From Phycisphaerae bacterium (GTDB lineage: Bacteria > Chloroflexota > Anaerolineae > 4572-78 > J111): a stretch of 64,000 nucleotides of DNA. The stretch is taken from NCBI GenBank assembly GCA_028285035.1, contig JANQQF010000090.1, positions 51,642-115,641 of the forward strand. The letters are read 5' to 3'. Both the position numbers and the translations under genes were made by a program. Positions 27,157-36,497 of the stretch are shown here, piece after piece (within the stretch, counting starts at the first letter, position 1; every line of letters begins with the position of its first letter). A model generated the notes under the pieces. The model had not been told where the DNA came from and did not search any database. It saw only the letters and a program-made list of their open reading frames with translations.

Positions 27157-28656
27157 ATGAAAAAGACACAACTCCCCCCGGATTTACAGGATGCTTGGGA
27201 ACGAATAGACAGCTACGCGAAAGGGTTTGGACTAGATTACTACCCTATCATCTTTGAGGTCCTTGATTACGAAACCCTCTATGAAATTGCCGCGTATGGC
27301 GGCTTTCCCATTCGATATCCTCATTGGCGTTTTGGCATGGAATACAACCAACTCTCCAAAGGCTACACCTATGGCCTGAGCGTGATTTACGAAATGGTCA
27401 TCAACACCAATCCTTCATACGCGTATCTCCTAGAAGGCAACGAAATGGTTACCCAAAAGATGGTCATGGCCCACGTCACCGCTCACGTTGATTTTTTCAA
27501 ACACAACATGTGGTTTGCCCCGACCAATCGCAAGATGTTGGATGAGATGGCCAATCACGCCAGCCGTATTCAACGCCTGATCAATCGTTATGGGCAAGAA
27601 CAAATTGAAGATTTTATCGATGTATGTCTATCTCTGGACAATCTAATCGATTATCACGCCCCCTACATCAAACGCCCAGAGGCACAAACAGAGCAAGCCT
27701 TGGTGCAAAATCACGCTGATGAGGGGAAAACCGCAGAAGGCCTTCGGGTTGAGCGCAGTTATATGAGAAAGTACATCAACCCACCTGAATATTTGGAGCA
27801 ACAACGACAAAAACAGATTGAGGAGCAAGAACGTATTCGGCACTTTCCCGAAAATCCACAAAAGGACATTCTGCTCTTCTTACTTAATTACGCGCCCCTC
27901 GAGCGATGGCAACACACGATTTTGGAAATCATTCGCGATGAGGCCTACTACTTCGCTCCCCAGGGGATGACAAAAATTATGAATGAAGGCTGGGCCAGCT
28001 ATTGGCATAGCCGAATTATGACCGAGAAAGCGATGGATGACTCGGATTTGATCAGCTTCGCCGATCATCACGCTGGGGTGGTAGCGACTAGTCAAGGACG
28101 GCTCAACCCCTACAAAATGGGGCTTGAGCTTTTCCGAAATATCGAAGAACGTTGGGACAAAGGTCAGTTTGGCAAGGAATACGAAACCTGTAACGACCTA
28201 CAAGCCAAACGGAATTGGGATCAGCAGTTGGGGCTGGGTCAACAAAAAATTTTTGAGGTACGTAAGCTCTATAATGATGTCACTTTTATCGATGAGTTTC
28301 TGACGCCCGAGTTTGCGATGGAGCAGAAATTATTCACCTTCCGCCACAATCAGCATACCAATTACTATGAAATCGCCTCCCGCGAGTTCAAAGCCATCAA
28401 GGAAAAATTACTCTTCCAGCTCACCAACTTTGGTCAGCCCTACATCACGGTTGAGGATGGGAATTTTGGGAATCGCGGTGAGCTTTATCTCACGCATCGT
28501 TTTGAGGGCGTGCCGCTCAAGCAGAATTACGCCCAAGATACGTTGCGCAATATCCATACCATCTGGACTCGCCCAGTACATTTGGAGACCGTGATTGACG
28601 AGCGGCCTTATCGGATTACGTTTGACGGCAAGGGCTTTACTCAAAAGAAATTGTAG
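27157..28656 (+). CDS. spoVR: SpoVR family protein
   Basis: 499 residues, full length for SpoVR. Typical segments are [16 protein letters not shown] near 48-63, [16 protein letters not shown] near 107-122, and [13 protein letters not shown] near 275-290. In Bacillus SpoVR affects spore cortex formation. In non-sporeformers the gene belongs to a stress-related module with prkA and yhbH. Its histidine-rich conserved parts may hold a metal. The biochemical function is unknown. Confidence 0.92.
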   Translation: MKKTQLPPDLQDAWERIDSYAKGFGLDYYPIIFEVLDYETLYEIAAYGGFPIRYPHWRFGMEYNQLSKGYTYGLSVIYEMVINTNPSYAYLLEGNEMVTQKMVMAHVTAHVDFFKHNMWFAPTNRKMLDEMANHASRIQRLINRYGQEQIEDFIDVCLSLDNLIDYHAPYIKRPEAQTEQALVQNHADEGKTAEGLRVERSYMRKYINPPEYLEQQRQKQIEEQERIRHFPENPQKDILLFLLNYAPLERWQHTILEIIRDEAYYFAPQGMTKIMNEGWASYWHSRIMTEKAMDDSDLISFADHHAGVVATSQGRLNPYKMGLELFRNIEERWDKGQFGKEYETCNDLQAKRNWDQQLGLGQQKIFEVRKLYNDVTFIDEFLTPEFAMEQKLFTFRHNQHTNYYEIASREFKAIKEKLLFQLTNFGQPYITVEDGNFGNRGELYLTHRFEGVPLKQNYAQDTLRNIHTIWTRPVHLETVIDERPYRITFDGKGFTQKKL

Positions 28657-28756
28657 GTTTGTATTGTTTGGACAGGGTCAACAAGATTGATAATATGTTT
28701 TATTTTTCATCCTGAAAATCTTGTAAATCTTGTCTAATTAGAAATGGAGGTTTGAG

Positions 28757-29287
28757 ATGAATATTCGGCAAATAGTACTTCAGCAGTTAGAGCGATTTGT
28801 AGATCAAGGGCCTGAGGCCGTAGAGGCGGTCATTTTGAACAGAAATGGCCAAAAGCGTTACATTCTTGCGACTGAGTTTGAGGCTGGACAGGTGACTATC
28901 TCCTTTGATGATTTTGATCGATATAGTCTCGCCTTGCATTCACTTGAGGTGAGCCACAACGTTGCTGACGATGAGGCCTTCGATTTAGAAGCACAAGCGC
29001 GACACATTGTCGATCAGGTCACCTATTTAGAGGAAACGCTCACTCTCATCGAGATTGATGAAGCAGCCAAGATGGCCCAAGTGCGTAGCGAGACACCTAC
29101 AGAATTGGATGGAACAATTAGCTACTGGGAAGCCGTCATTGCAGGTGATACAAAACCTGTAACAACATTATCCCGTTATGAATGGGAGGCTGAGCAATCT
29201 GAACGAGCTATCGTTGCCCATCCTATCACCCTTGGCACCATTGCGCGTATTGCGGGCGATTTAGCAGGGAGTGTCGAGCAGGAATAA
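28757..29287 (+). CDS. Hypothetical protein downstream of spoVR
   Basis: 176 residues, acidic, no signal peptide and no membrane segment. Residues 1-90 are a mixed alpha/beta stretch (AVEAVILNRNGQKRYILATEFE) and the C-terminus is alanine- and glutamate-rich. I recognise no family. It starts 101 bp after spoVR with a GGAGG box, so it might be read through from the operon. A hairpin follows the stop. Confidence 0.5.
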   Translation: MNIRQIVLQQLERFVDQGPEAVEAVILNRNGQKRYILATEFEAGQVTISFDDFDRYSLALHSLEVSHNVADDEAFDLEAQARHIVDQVTYLEETLTLIEIDEAAKMAQVRSETPTELDGTISYWEAVIAGDTKPVTTLSRYEWEAEQSERAIVAHPITLGTIARIAGDLAGSVEQE

Positions 29288-29349
29288 TTTGAGAATTTTA
29301 TTAAATTCGGCTATAGTTCGGGTAGATTGAAATCTACTACTAACAAATC

Positions 29350-29370
29350 AAACAGGCTTCAAGCCTGTTT
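29350..29370 (+). terminator. Hairpin after the hypothetical gene
   Basis: AAACAGGCTT (29350-29359), one loop base, AAGCCTGTTT (29361-29370): a perfect 10-bp stem 63 bp after the stop. The U-tract is only the end of the right arm. Confidence 0.5.
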
Positions 29371-29381
29371 CCTGGACTAGC

Positions 29382-29399
29382 GACAGAATTCATTCTGTC
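29382..29399. repeat. GACAGAAT palindrome
   Basis: GACAGAAT-TC-ATTCTGTC, a perfect 18-bp inverted repeat just before the ribosome site of the next gene. The same GACAGA(A)T/ATTCTGTC motif occurs near 53627 and GACAGAAT recurs near 40395 and 40430. Confidence 0.5.
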
Positions 29400-29426
29400 T
29401 GCACTAACCACAAAGGAGTCTTATTG

Positions 29427-29951
29427 ATGGACTTGCTCGACAAATTGGAAACACTCATAAACTCTGCCGCCCGTAGTGCATTACCTCGCCGAGAGCGACG
29501 TAGCCTGCTTGATAAAGAAGAAGAACGTATTTTAGCAGATATTCGTGCCGCCTTGCGAGAGGTTGAAGCCCAAGAGCGAGTCTTAGCCGAGCGGGTAAAA
29601 GACGAACGGGTGCAGGCAAAAATCGCTGAGGAACGGGGCGATTTGACCGATAAGCGTACCCATGAACGACGCGCCTTTGAGTTGGAGCGCCAGCTTGAAC
29701 AAGAGTCCATCCAAGCGATTAATATCGAGGAAAAGTTAGCGGCGCTGGAAGAGAAATTGGCCTTGGCCAAAGATGCCGTCGAAAAAGAAGGCCGAAAAGT
29801 CGCCGAGCGCGATGAGGCCGCCAGCAAAATTCTAGATCGGCTGCCCGATGATCAGGAGGCACCCACCCGTCGGCCTGCTGCCTCTAGCGAGGATCGACCT
29901 AAGCCTCAGGACAAGAGTATGAAGGCGCGGCGATCGCGGTTGACGGGTTAG
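29427..29951 (+). CDS. Coiled-coil, charge-rich protein
   Basis: 174 residues from the ATG at 29427 (a TTG one codon earlier also starts the frame; the AAAGGAG box fits both). Almost the whole protein is charged and alpha-helical: EREEL-like heptads in about residues 20-130 (EERGDLTDKRTHERRAFELERQLEQE) predict a long coiled coil. A basic proline/arginine tail (about 140-174) follows. No family is recognised. It may be structural or membrane-associated. It is not co-linear with the prkA operon after the terminator-like hairpin. Confidence 0.5.
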   Translation: MDLLDKLETLINSAARSALPRRERRSLLDKEEERILADIRAALREVEAQERVLAERVKDERVQAKIAEERGDLTDKRTHERRAFELERQLEQESIQAINIEEKLAALEEKLALAKDAVEKEGRKVAERDEAASKILDRLPDDQEAPTRRPAASSEDRPKPQDKSMKARRSRLTG

Positions 29952-29985
29952 GATTACGATTCTTTCAGACAGGACGACACACTAA

Positions 29986-30599
29986 TTATCCTGTCTGATT
30001 ATCACCCCCTTGAGATACAGGCAGAGTCAAAACAACCTCTGCCCTATCTTCTTCACCGAATTGCACCTGCCCCTGATGGTAGGCCATCACTTTTTCAATG
30101 TAATATTTTGTCAATGGATCGAACCGATAAAACTCATTTTCATATTGGATTTCTATTGTGACTTGGTTTTGATTGGGCGAGAGAGAGACATTCACATAAA
30201 CTGGGGAATCCACCACATAATTAGGCACAAGAGACTCAAAGGTACACCAAAGATGACTCCAGTCGCCCTCAATTTTTGGCAAATAAGGTGGACTTGAGAC
30301 AATGATTTTTTCAGCAAAAATGGATTGAAGCAATTCTGATAAATCAAACCGAGACATGTGAACAGAAAGTTGATCCTGGGTAATTCCCTGATAAAGTAGG
30401 GAAAAATGTTGTAATAAGCCCTGAAGACGGTAAGCATTCTCCTCAATTTTATTGATCATCTCTAAAGGTTGTTCATCAAATGAGGCTGTGAATACTGATT
30501 TATCAGGATTTCACTGTATCCCTTTATTAAAGATAAAGGAGACTGAAATTCGAAATGAAATATCTTTACCAAATCATCTCTCGCTTTAATCTTATCCAT
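29986..30599 (-). pseudogene. Degenerate sensor histidine kinase, frameshifted and lacking phospho-His
   Basis: From an ATG at 30599 with a GGAGG box the sequence reads HFEFQSPLSLIKGYSEILINQ, clearly the HisKA dimerisation helix, but the phosphorylated histidine of the SHELRTP pattern is a phenylalanine. A one-base frame change near 30480-30490 is needed to continue as EMINKIEENAYRLQGLLQHF. The remaining 157-codon frame covers the end of HisKA and a shortened ATPase-like domain without a clear N-box. The gene is therefore probably dead, unless the shift is a sequencing error. Confidence 0.65.
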
Positions 30600-30643
30600 A
30601 AATCACACCCTCCATATTAGTCTAATACCCCATCTCATTTTAT

Positions 30644-31195
30644 CTAAGCATCAAGCGTTGAAACATACTGTGCTAAAAGGGTGCTCTTCAAAACCTTACG
30701 ACGTAACTCAGGCCGCAGCTTTATGGCCTCAGCCAAACTATTCACCCCATCGCCATCTCGACCTAATTCCACATAACAACCTGCCAACAAATACCAAGCC
30801 TCACCAACTTTTTGATTGACTTCCAACTGATATTGCGGATTAACTACCTCACCCTCTCCACGAGGCCCTAAAATCTCGATACATTTTTTGAAGGCCACAA
30901 CAGCCTCACCCAACCGACTTACCTCCATCAGACATTTACCAAGTGCAAGCCAAGCCTCATCATAAAACGGCACAGCCTTCACAGCGGATTGAAACTCGCT
31001 GATGGCCTCAGCACAGCGCCTCATCTCAACGAGCATATCGCCAATCATAAAATGATAGGCCAGATAAGTCGGAGTCTCTGGCATCAGGGCAATTGCACTT
31101 CGGTAAGCAGCAATCGCTTCGTCATATGCTTCTTCGCGATGTAGGGCGTTCGCTTGCTTGATGTATTGATCAGCCTGAATTTGATTGCTGCTCAT
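30644..31195 (-). CDS. TPR-repeat protein
   Basis: 183 residues from the ATG at 31195 ([11 protein letters not shown]); the open frame extends upstream but overlaps aroQ and has no better start. At least four tetratricopeptide helix pairs are visible: [59 protein letters not shown], and [18 protein letters not shown]. TPRs bind protein partners. The start overlaps the end of aroQ by 26 bp, suggesting translational coupling. No enzyme domain is present. Confidence 0.7.
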   Translation of the reverse strand: MSSNQIQADQYIKQANALHREEAYDEAIAAYRSAIALMPETPTYLAYHFMIGDMLVEMRRCAEAISEFQSAVKAVPFYDEAWLALGKCLMEVSRLGEAVVAFKKCIEILGPRGEGEVVNPQYQLEVNQKVGEAWYLLAGCYVELGRDGDGVNSLAEAIKLRPELRRKVLKSTLLAQYVSTLDA

Positions 31196-31625
31196 CCAGC
31201 CACCCCAAAATCGCCTCAAGACCGAGCAAATAGCTTCGCCAGCCGAAACCGCTGATTTGCCCGACACAAACAGGAGCCAGCAGACTTTTGTGACGGAACG
31301 CCTCGCGAGCGTGAACGTTGCTCAGATGGACTTCGACCACAGCCAATTTAGTGCCGCTGATTGCATCGCGTAGGGCAACTGAGGTGTGGGTGTAGGCGCC
31401 AGGGTTGAAGATTACCCCATCGGCCCACTCCCGAGCTTCGTGCAGCTTATCAATCAACGCCCCCTCGTGATTGGATTGAAACGCCTCAGCCTCAACTCCA
31501 CGTTGTTTAGCCGCCTCAATCACCCGCTGGTTGACATCATCAAGCGTGGTTGAGCCATACACCTCCGGCTCGCGGGTGCCGAGTAGGTTCAAATTTGGGC
31601 CGTGTATGAGTAATATTTTTGTCAT
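31170..31625 (-). CDS. aroQ: Type II 3-dehydroquinate dehydratase
   Basis: Third step of the shikimate pathway: 3-dehydroquinate to 3-dehydroshikimate. 151 residues from the ATG at 31625, the usual type II length; an upstream extension in frame was not used because it lacks a ribosome site. Markers are [17 protein letters not shown] (8-24, with the catalytic Tyr23), the [15 protein letters not shown] motif and [17 protein letters not shown]. It lies among bisphosphate-nucleotidase and Nudix genes and 2.8 kb from aroB. Confidence 0.95.
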   Translation of the reverse strand: MTKILLIHGPNLNLLGTREPEVYGSTTLDDVNQRVIEAAKQRGVEAEAFQSNHEGALIDKLHEAREWADGVIFNPGAYTHTSVALRDAISGTKLAVVEVHLSNVHAREAFRHKSLLAPVCVGQISGFGWRSYLLGLEAILGWLDEQQSNSG

Positions 31626-31668
31626 TGTTATTACCTCAATGTGAAAAGATTTTATCCACAGATACACA

Positions 31669-31734
31669 CAGATGGACACAGATATTTATAAATTTTCAAA
31701 AAAGCTATTATCTATGATGATCTGTGTTCATCTA
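31669..31734. repeat. CAGATGGACACAGAT inverted repeat
   Basis: CAGATGGACACAGAT (31669-31683) and the near reverse complement ATCTGTGTTCATCTA (31720-31734) flank about 36 bp upstream of aroQ. This cacagatgnacacagat motif is a common dispersed intergenic repeat. Confidence 0.5.
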
Positions 31735-31743
31735 TGGACTGTG

Positions 31744-31778
31744 AAAACAAAAATGCGAGGCTCAAGCAAGCCCCGCAT
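31744..31778 (-). terminator. Rho-independent terminator downstream of the nucleotidase gene
   Basis: On the minus strand ATGCGGGGCT and AGCCTCGCAT form a 10-bp stem with one mismatch (31778-31769 with 31762-31753), followed by a T-rich run (31752-31744). It lies 30 bp after the stop of the bisphosphate nucleotidase gene, separating it from aroQ. Confidence 0.7.
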
Positions 31779-31809
31779 CATTATCATTCAAATTGTTCTG
31801 ATAGAAAAC

Positions 31810-32784
31810 CTAGCTATTCTCGGCCAAAATCGACAGAGCTGTATCGTGAATGGCCCCATTGCTGGCGACCACGCCACGATTCTCATTCATTTTGTAATCC
31901 GAGGCAAAGTCAAGCGGCTTGCCGTGCATATCGGTGACGCGACCACCAGCTTCTTGCACAATCAAAGCACCCGCTGCGTGGTCCCAGATTTTTTCGCGGT
32001 AGTTCGGTGATTTGGGAGAAGGCAAGCGTAGGTATAATGCAGCATCGCCGCGCGCAACGGCCGCATATTTGGCTTGACTGTCCATTCGGAGCGAATCATT
32101 TTTGAAGCCAGCTGCTTTCGCCACTGCATCCTGCAACGAATGGTCGCCGTGCCCAGATTCGACGCTCTCGACAAAACGGGCTTGCTCCACATCGGCTTGG
32201 GCAGCAACGGTAATCTTCGCAAATTGACCTTCGCCCAGAGCGGCCATCTCAGCCCCTTCGCCAGCCACCGCAACCAATAAACTACCCACCGCGCTATTGG
32301 CATCATTCAAATCCAGAGGCAACGCTGGGCAAGCTAATGCGGCGACTTTGAGGATACCATTTTCAACCAAGCCTAAAGCGATGGCATATTGATCATTGCG
32401 CAAAAAGCCTTTGGTACCGTCGATGGGATCGAGAGTCCAGTAGCGGTCTGTCACTTGGCCGTTGCCTGCGTCAATCCAGTCGCAAATTTCACCAGATGTG
32501 GCTTCAGCGTGGAACCGTTGCACAAAGTCAGTCACTTGAGCTAGTTTTTCATCTGACTCTTTCAAATCGGACGAGTCTTCTTCACCCACAATCACATCGT
32601 TAGGGAAACTAACTTTAATGTGCTGACAAACCAAGGCTTGTGAGCCAAAGTCGGCTACAGTGACCGGGCTACGGTCGCCCTTTTCCAGTGAGTCGACCAC
32701 CATTTCATTACGCACCATTGTACAGAGTTTTGCTGCCGCCGTGACAGCTTCGATTGCAATTTGTTTTTCGTTTTCGTAGCTCAT
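31810..32784 (-). CDS. 3'(2'),5'-bisphosphate nucleotidase (HAL2/CysQ type)
   Basis: 324 residues of the inositol-monophosphatase superfamily, in the longer HAL2/SAL1-like form. Metal-binding motifs are GEED (67-70), DPIDGT (119-124) and WDHAAG near 270. The enzyme removes the 3' phosphate from PAP/PAPS, a product of sulfate assimilation, and can also act on inositol phosphates. It overlaps the Nudix gene start by 4 bp, so the two are translationally linked. A terminator follows. Confidence 0.85.
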   Translation of the reverse strand: MSYENEKQIAIEAVTAAAKLCTMVRNEMVVDSLEKGDRSPVTVADFGSQALVCQHIKVSFPNDVIVGEEDSSDLKESDEKLAQVTDFVQRFHAEATSGEICDWIDAGNGQVTDRYWTLDPIDGTKGFLRNDQYAIALGLVENGILKVAALACPALPLDLNDANSAVGSLLVAVAGEGAEMAALGEGQFAKITVAAQADVEQARFVESVESGHGDHSLQDAVAKAAGFKNDSLRMDSQAKYAAVARGDAALYLRLPSPKSPNYREKIWDHAAGALIVQEAGGRVTDMHGKPLDFASDYKMNENRGVVASNGAIHDTALSILAENS

Positions 32785-33320
32785 TGGAGTTCCTCCAAGT
32801 GTAATTTTGCAAGCATCAAGCCTGCAATCGTTTTTGCATCTTGAATTTCTTGGCGCTGAATCATCTTAAATGTTTCAGACCAAGGTACCGTAATTACTTC
32901 GATAAATTCATCAAACTCAGGCTGACTTTCGCCTGGAGTTAAATCTGTTGCTAAATAAACATGGAGATATTCGGTGCTGATGCCGGGCGCACTATAGAAA
33001 CCACCCAGTTTATGCCACGTCGCTGCTTGATCACCGACCTCCTCAAGCAATTCACGCGGGGCCGCATCATCTGGATTTTCATCAGGTTCCAAGCCACCAG
33101 CTGGTAATTCAATAATCCATTCCTCAGCTGCCGAACGATACTGTTTCACCAAGCGTACTTCGTAATCTTTGGTTAGAGCGACGATAACCACCGCCCCATT
33201 GTTGCTCCCGATTTCACGCTTGACAATGGTGCCATCCGGCAAACGCACATCACGGATACTAAAGCTGAGGACTTTTCCCCGATACACCTCTTTTTCAGCT
33301 ATAATCGTCTCAGGCTTCAT
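32781..33320 (-). CDS. Nudix hydrolase, ADP-ribose pyrophosphatase-like
   Basis: 179 residues. The Nudix box lies at about 75-97 (AGGLEPDENPDDAAPRELLEE, with Arg89, Glu90, Glu93 and Glu94). The N-terminal strand EVYRGKVLSFSIRDV is typical of ADP-ribose/GDP-mannose pyrophosphatases. It would hydrolyse ADP-ribose or a related nucleotide sugar. The stop overlaps the nucleotidase start (4 bp) and its own start lies within the end of the preceding gene. A shared house-cleaning role for nucleotide by-products is plausible. Confidence 0.85.
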   Translation of the reverse strand: MKPETIIAEKEVYRGKVLSFSIRDVRLPDGTIVKREIGSNNGAVVIVALTKDYEVRLVKQYRSAAEEWIIELPAGGLEPDENPDDAAPRELLEEVGDQAATWHKLGGFYSAPGISTEYLHVYLATDLTPGESQPEFDEFIEVITVPWSETFKMIQRQEIQDAKTIAGLMLAKLHLEELQ

Positions 33321-34416
33321 TCAAATCTCCCAAGGGAATAATTTGCCCATCCAAGGTTTGATATTTTCGCATTAAATTGGCAGTCAGGCAGGCGTGGACG
33401 GGTAATACGATCAAAATATCGCCAATGTTAACTTGGCTCATCAATTGGGGGCCTGCCGTGACAATGCCGTGTTCTTGGCTAAGCCCGGTCAAATATGCCC
33501 CACCTACTCGAAAGCCCCATCCCCCATTTTCTTGGGGCAAGGCAATGTATCCAAAAATATTTTGTCCATTCTCAATAATCGCCTCTTTGGCTAAATGGAC
33601 GGCCCCACCATAGAGAATAATTCGATTTTGTTCAGGGTATTTGGCGACAACGGGGCAGGCCATTGCTGTAGCAATTTGCTCCTCATCACAGGCACCAATC
33701 TGTAATTGCATAATATCATAAAAGACAAAATTTCCGGGGCGGATTTCATCAACGTCACTGAGATTATTGACCACGCTACAGGTGGGTGTATCACCAATCG
33801 AAATTTCTATTTCCTCAACCCCAGCCATTTTCAAACGTGAGCGAGCGGCCTTCATTTTGAAAACCATATCCTGATAGGTGATGCGAATATCGGATTTTGT
33901 TCTTGCGGTGTAAGCGTGGCCCGCGTGGGTCAATGCGCCACGCAGCGTGAGTTGTTCGGCGTCGCTCAGTTGGGTGGCCAAAGCATCTAGCATATCCGCG
34001 TCAGTCCAGTCTACCCCAGAGCGACCATAACCCACATCAACCTCAATCCAAACATCAAGGGGTGAGGTGACTTGCTCGGACAAAATTTTAACCGTCTGTT
34101 CCGCCTCAACCAACACCCCTAATTTAACTTGACTGGCTAACTCATTGATTGTATCAATTTCTAAAATATTTGTGGGAAAGGCAACAGTAATGTCTTGCCA
34201 ACCGTGTTGAGCAAAATAACGAGCCATACTTAATGAGGAAACAGTGATGGCTTCAACCCCAATCTCTCTAAACCATTCCCCAATTTCGGCAGATTGGTGG
34301 GTCTTAAAATGAGGGCGAAATCGCACCTTACTTTTAGCCGCACGTTCGGCCATCACCTTAATGTTGTTACGGGCACGCCCCTCATCGAGTAACAGGGTCG
34401 GTTTTCGTTGATCCAT
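33310..34416 (-). CDS. D-threonine aldolase/D-serine dehydratase-like PLP enzyme
   Basis: 368 residues with an alanine-racemase-type N-terminal barrel. The PLP lysine is in RPHFKTH (Lys38). The C-terminal domain has the paired histidine and cysteine of the DSD family (VLPVHACLTANLM), which bind zinc. Family members cleave D-threonine or D-beta-hydroxy amino acids to glycine and an aldehyde, or deaminate D-serine. It overlaps the Nudix gene by 11 bp and lies 14 bp from aroB, so it is part of the aro transcription unit, although its link to shikimate chemistry is unclear. Confidence 0.8.
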   Translation of the reverse strand: MDQRKPTLLLDEGRARNNIKVMAERAAKSKVRFRPHFKTHQSAEIGEWFREIGVEAITVSSLSMARYFAQHGWQDITVAFPTNILEIDTINELASQVKLGVLVEAEQTVKILSEQVTSPLDVWIEVDVGYGRSGVDWTDADMLDALATQLSDAEQLTLRGALTHAGHAYTARTKSDIRITYQDMVFKMKAARSRLKMAGVEEIEISIGDTPTCSVVNNLSDVDEIRPGNFVFYDIMQLQIGACDEEQIATAMACPVVAKYPEQNRIILYGGAVHLAKEAIIENGQNIFGYIALPQENGGWGFRVGGAYLTGLSQEHGIVTAGPQLMSQVNIGDILIVLPVHACLTANLMRKYQTLDGQIIPLGDLNEA

Positions 34417-34430
34417 GATGGTTGCTCCAG

Positions 34431-35543
34431 TTATTCAAGTCCAAGTTGAGAGAGAACAAGTTTCACATCGGTTTCAGAAATTGTTTTGAAGATATCAACA
34501 TCCCCGATATCGCGGGGTAGAATAAAACGAATTTGATTACCTTGACGTTTCTTATCATTAAACATCGCCCGCCACACTGCATCAACCTCAAATTTGGGTG
34601 GGGTCACAGGCAGTTGCCATTGTTCAACAACAGTTTCGATGCGATCAGCAGTTGCTTCCGAACAGTGACCAAGATGAACAGCCAGCCGCGCCGCACAAAC
34701 CAAACCAATCGCCACTGCTTCACCGTGACGCATCTCAAAATTGGCAAGTTGTTCAAAGGCGTGGGCAAACGTGTGGCCTAAATTCAGAACGGCCCGCCGG
34801 CCACGTTCAAAGGGGTCTTCTTCAACCACTCGTATTTTTACGGGGATCGCCCGTGCTAACACCCAGGCAATTTGTACACCAGAGTCGGTGTTTCCATCAG
34901 AATTGATGGTGACATCATTATTTTCCAAAGCCGTAAATAATTCTATATCATCAATGATACCGTGTTTGATGACTTCCGCCAAACCCGCTCGAAATTCTTT
35001 ATCAGGCAAGGTCTTCAAAACCTGTGGATCAACGACAACCATTTCTGGTTGCTTGAATGCTCCCACCAAATTTTTGCCTTGAGGCAAATCAACGCCTGTC
35101 TTACCCCCAACACTAGCATCGACCATCGCCAGCAAAGTCGTCGGAATTTGGACAAACGGCACACCGCGTAAATAAGAAGCGGCTGAAAAGCCCACCGTGT
35201 CGCCTAGGACACCACCGCCAAGGGCAATTACAGGACTACGCCGATCCAATTTGGCGGCAATGTAATCATCATACAATCCAGCCACGGTAGCGAGTGTTTT
35301 ATGTTGCTCACCATCTGGAATATCAATTCGTGTCGGCTCAAAATTAGCAGATCGCAGCCCCTCTAGCAGTACATCAGCGTGATAGGCCCCGACAGTTTCA
35401 TTCGTCACAACCGCACACCGCCCACTATGCCCGGCCCCAGCCAATTTTTGCCCAGTTTGGGCTAACATATTTTCAGCAAGATATATAGGATAACTGCCAG
35501 TGGGATGGGCGACGGTTAATGTGGTTACAGTTGAAGTCGTCAT
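34431..35543 (-). CDS. aroB: 3-Dehydroquinate synthase
   Basis: Second step of the shikimate pathway: DAHP to 3-dehydroquinate, with NAD and a divalent metal. 370 residues. The NAD motif GGGVLGDTVGF lies near 109-119, the substrate loop PTTLLAMVDASVGGKTGVD near 135-153, and the metal ligands include the histidines in LNLGHTFAHAFE near 250-260. The family length is normal. It is downstream of aroK/aroC on the same strand, separated by a repeat-rich gap. Confidence 0.95.
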   Translation of the reverse strand: MTTSTVTTLTVAHPTGSYPIYLAENMLAQTGQKLAGAGHSGRCAVVTNETVGAYHADVLLEGLRSANFEPTRIDIPDGEQHKTLATVAGLYDDYIAAKLDRRSPVIALGGGVLGDTVGFSAASYLRGVPFVQIPTTLLAMVDASVGGKTGVDLPQGKNLVGAFKQPEMVVVDPQVLKTLPDKEFRAGLAEVIKHGIIDDIELFTALENNDVTINSDGNTDSGVQIAWVLARAIPVKIRVVEEDPFERGRRAVLNLGHTFAHAFEQLANFEMRHGEAVAIGLVCAARLAVHLGHCSEATADRIETVVEQWQLPVTPPKFEVDAVWRAMFNDKKRQGNQIRFILPRDIGDVDIFKTISETDVKLVLSQLGLE

Positions 35544-35616
35544 TTTTCATTCCTCGATAAGTCGAATAACATCATCCAATAAAGACCAGGTTAACCTGGG
35601 TTCGAGGTTTTATTAA

Positions 35617-35651
35617 TGTCATTTCGAACGAAGTGAAACGGAGAGAGAAAT
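35617..35651. repeat. TGTCATTTCGAACG dispersed repeat, copy A
   Basis: The sequence TGTCATTTCGAACGAAGTG is followed by AAACGGAGAGAGAAAT. The same block in inverted orientation, with a 10-base insertion, occurs at 44139-44186. Confidence 0.65.
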
Positions 35652-35691
35652 CCCTACAGTCTCTGTTTGTAAACAAACTCTGTAGGGATTT
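35648..35691. repeat. Perfect long palindrome in the aroK-aroB gap
   Basis: AAATCCCTACAG (35648-35659) pairs with CTGTAGGGATTT (35680-35691), and the inner GTTTG (35665-35669) pairs with CAAAC (35674-35678). This gives an extended hairpin continuous with the dispersed repeat. Confidence 0.6.
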
Positions 35692-35939
35692 CGACATTCT
35701 TTGAACGTAGCGCGTCGCTTCTCCTAAGAAACTGGCTGATTTAGGTCATACCCGAATGAAGTTGTCGGGTTATCCGAATACTTTTTCGGGTATCCACTGG
35801 CTGGGTACAGCGAATGGTGGCCTCCCGCCAAAACACGCGGGAGTGACCTGGTCCGATGTTTCTTTCTTTTGTAAAAGGCCACAGAGCTTTTCTTTTTCGC
35901 GAAATGACTGTCTTTTTGAAACCCTGCACACAGGTTAGA

Positions 35940-36497
35940 TTACAAATTAGACATACCAAATTGACGTTGAGCACAGGTGCACACCCGCTCAACAACTTTT
36001 GGAATCGGCAGGTAGGACACGTCTAAATGCAAGGGAATACGTCGGTAAGCTTCCCGACGGCTTTCAAATAATTCAGCAAATTTATTGTATCTTTCATCTT
36101 CACCACTATCTGTTTGTACCAGTGGTCGATGTTGTCGATGGGCAACCCGTTGCCACAAAACCTCAAGATCACAATCCAAACAAATAATCAAGCTGGTACG
36201 GCTAATGAGTCGCATATTCTTTTCAGGAACTAATGTGCCCCCACCGGTGGAAATGACTAAGCCTTTTTTAGCTGATAGCTCTTGACACAAGCGGGCTTCT
36301 AACTGACGGAAATAAGGCTCGCCATGTTCAGCAAAAATTTCACTAATCATTTTACCTTCACGGGTCTCGATCAAATTATCCATATCGATAAAATCGCGGT
36401 CCATTTTTTCAGCGACAAGACGGCCAATCGTTGATTTCCCTGTGCCCATAAATCCTGTCAGAACGACATTGTTCAATGAAATATCTAATACAGTCAT
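35940..36497 (-). CDS. aroK: Shikimate kinase
   Basis: Fifth step of the shikimate pathway: phosphorylates shikimate with ATP. 185 residues from the ATG at 36497, which overlaps the aroC stop (TGATG). P-loop GFMGTGKST (15-23), the substrate-binding segment DMDNLIETREGKMI, and RQLEARLCQEL with VISTGGGTLV follow in the normal order. It is co-translated with aroC, and the pathway's aroB and aroQ lie on the same strand downstream. Confidence 0.95.
   Translation of the reverse strand: MTVLDISLNNVVLTGFMGTGKSTIGRLVAEKMDRDFIDMDNLIETREGKMISEIFAEHGEPYFRQLEARLCQELSAKKGLVISTGGGTLVPEKNMRLISRTSLIICLDCDLEVLWQRVAHRQHRPLVQTDSGEDERYNKFAELFESRREAYRRIPLHLDVSYLPIPKVVERVCTCAQRQFGMSNL

Larger units (their letters stand above)
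35544..35939. other. Repeat-rich gap between aroK and aroB
   Basis: 396 bp without a gene. It contains a dispersed repeat (35617-35651), a long palindrome (35648-35691), and two shorter inverted repeats, one with the CCCGC/GCGGG arms near 35823. The spacing inside an otherwise tight aro unit suggests insertion of a small repeat element. Confidence 0.55.
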
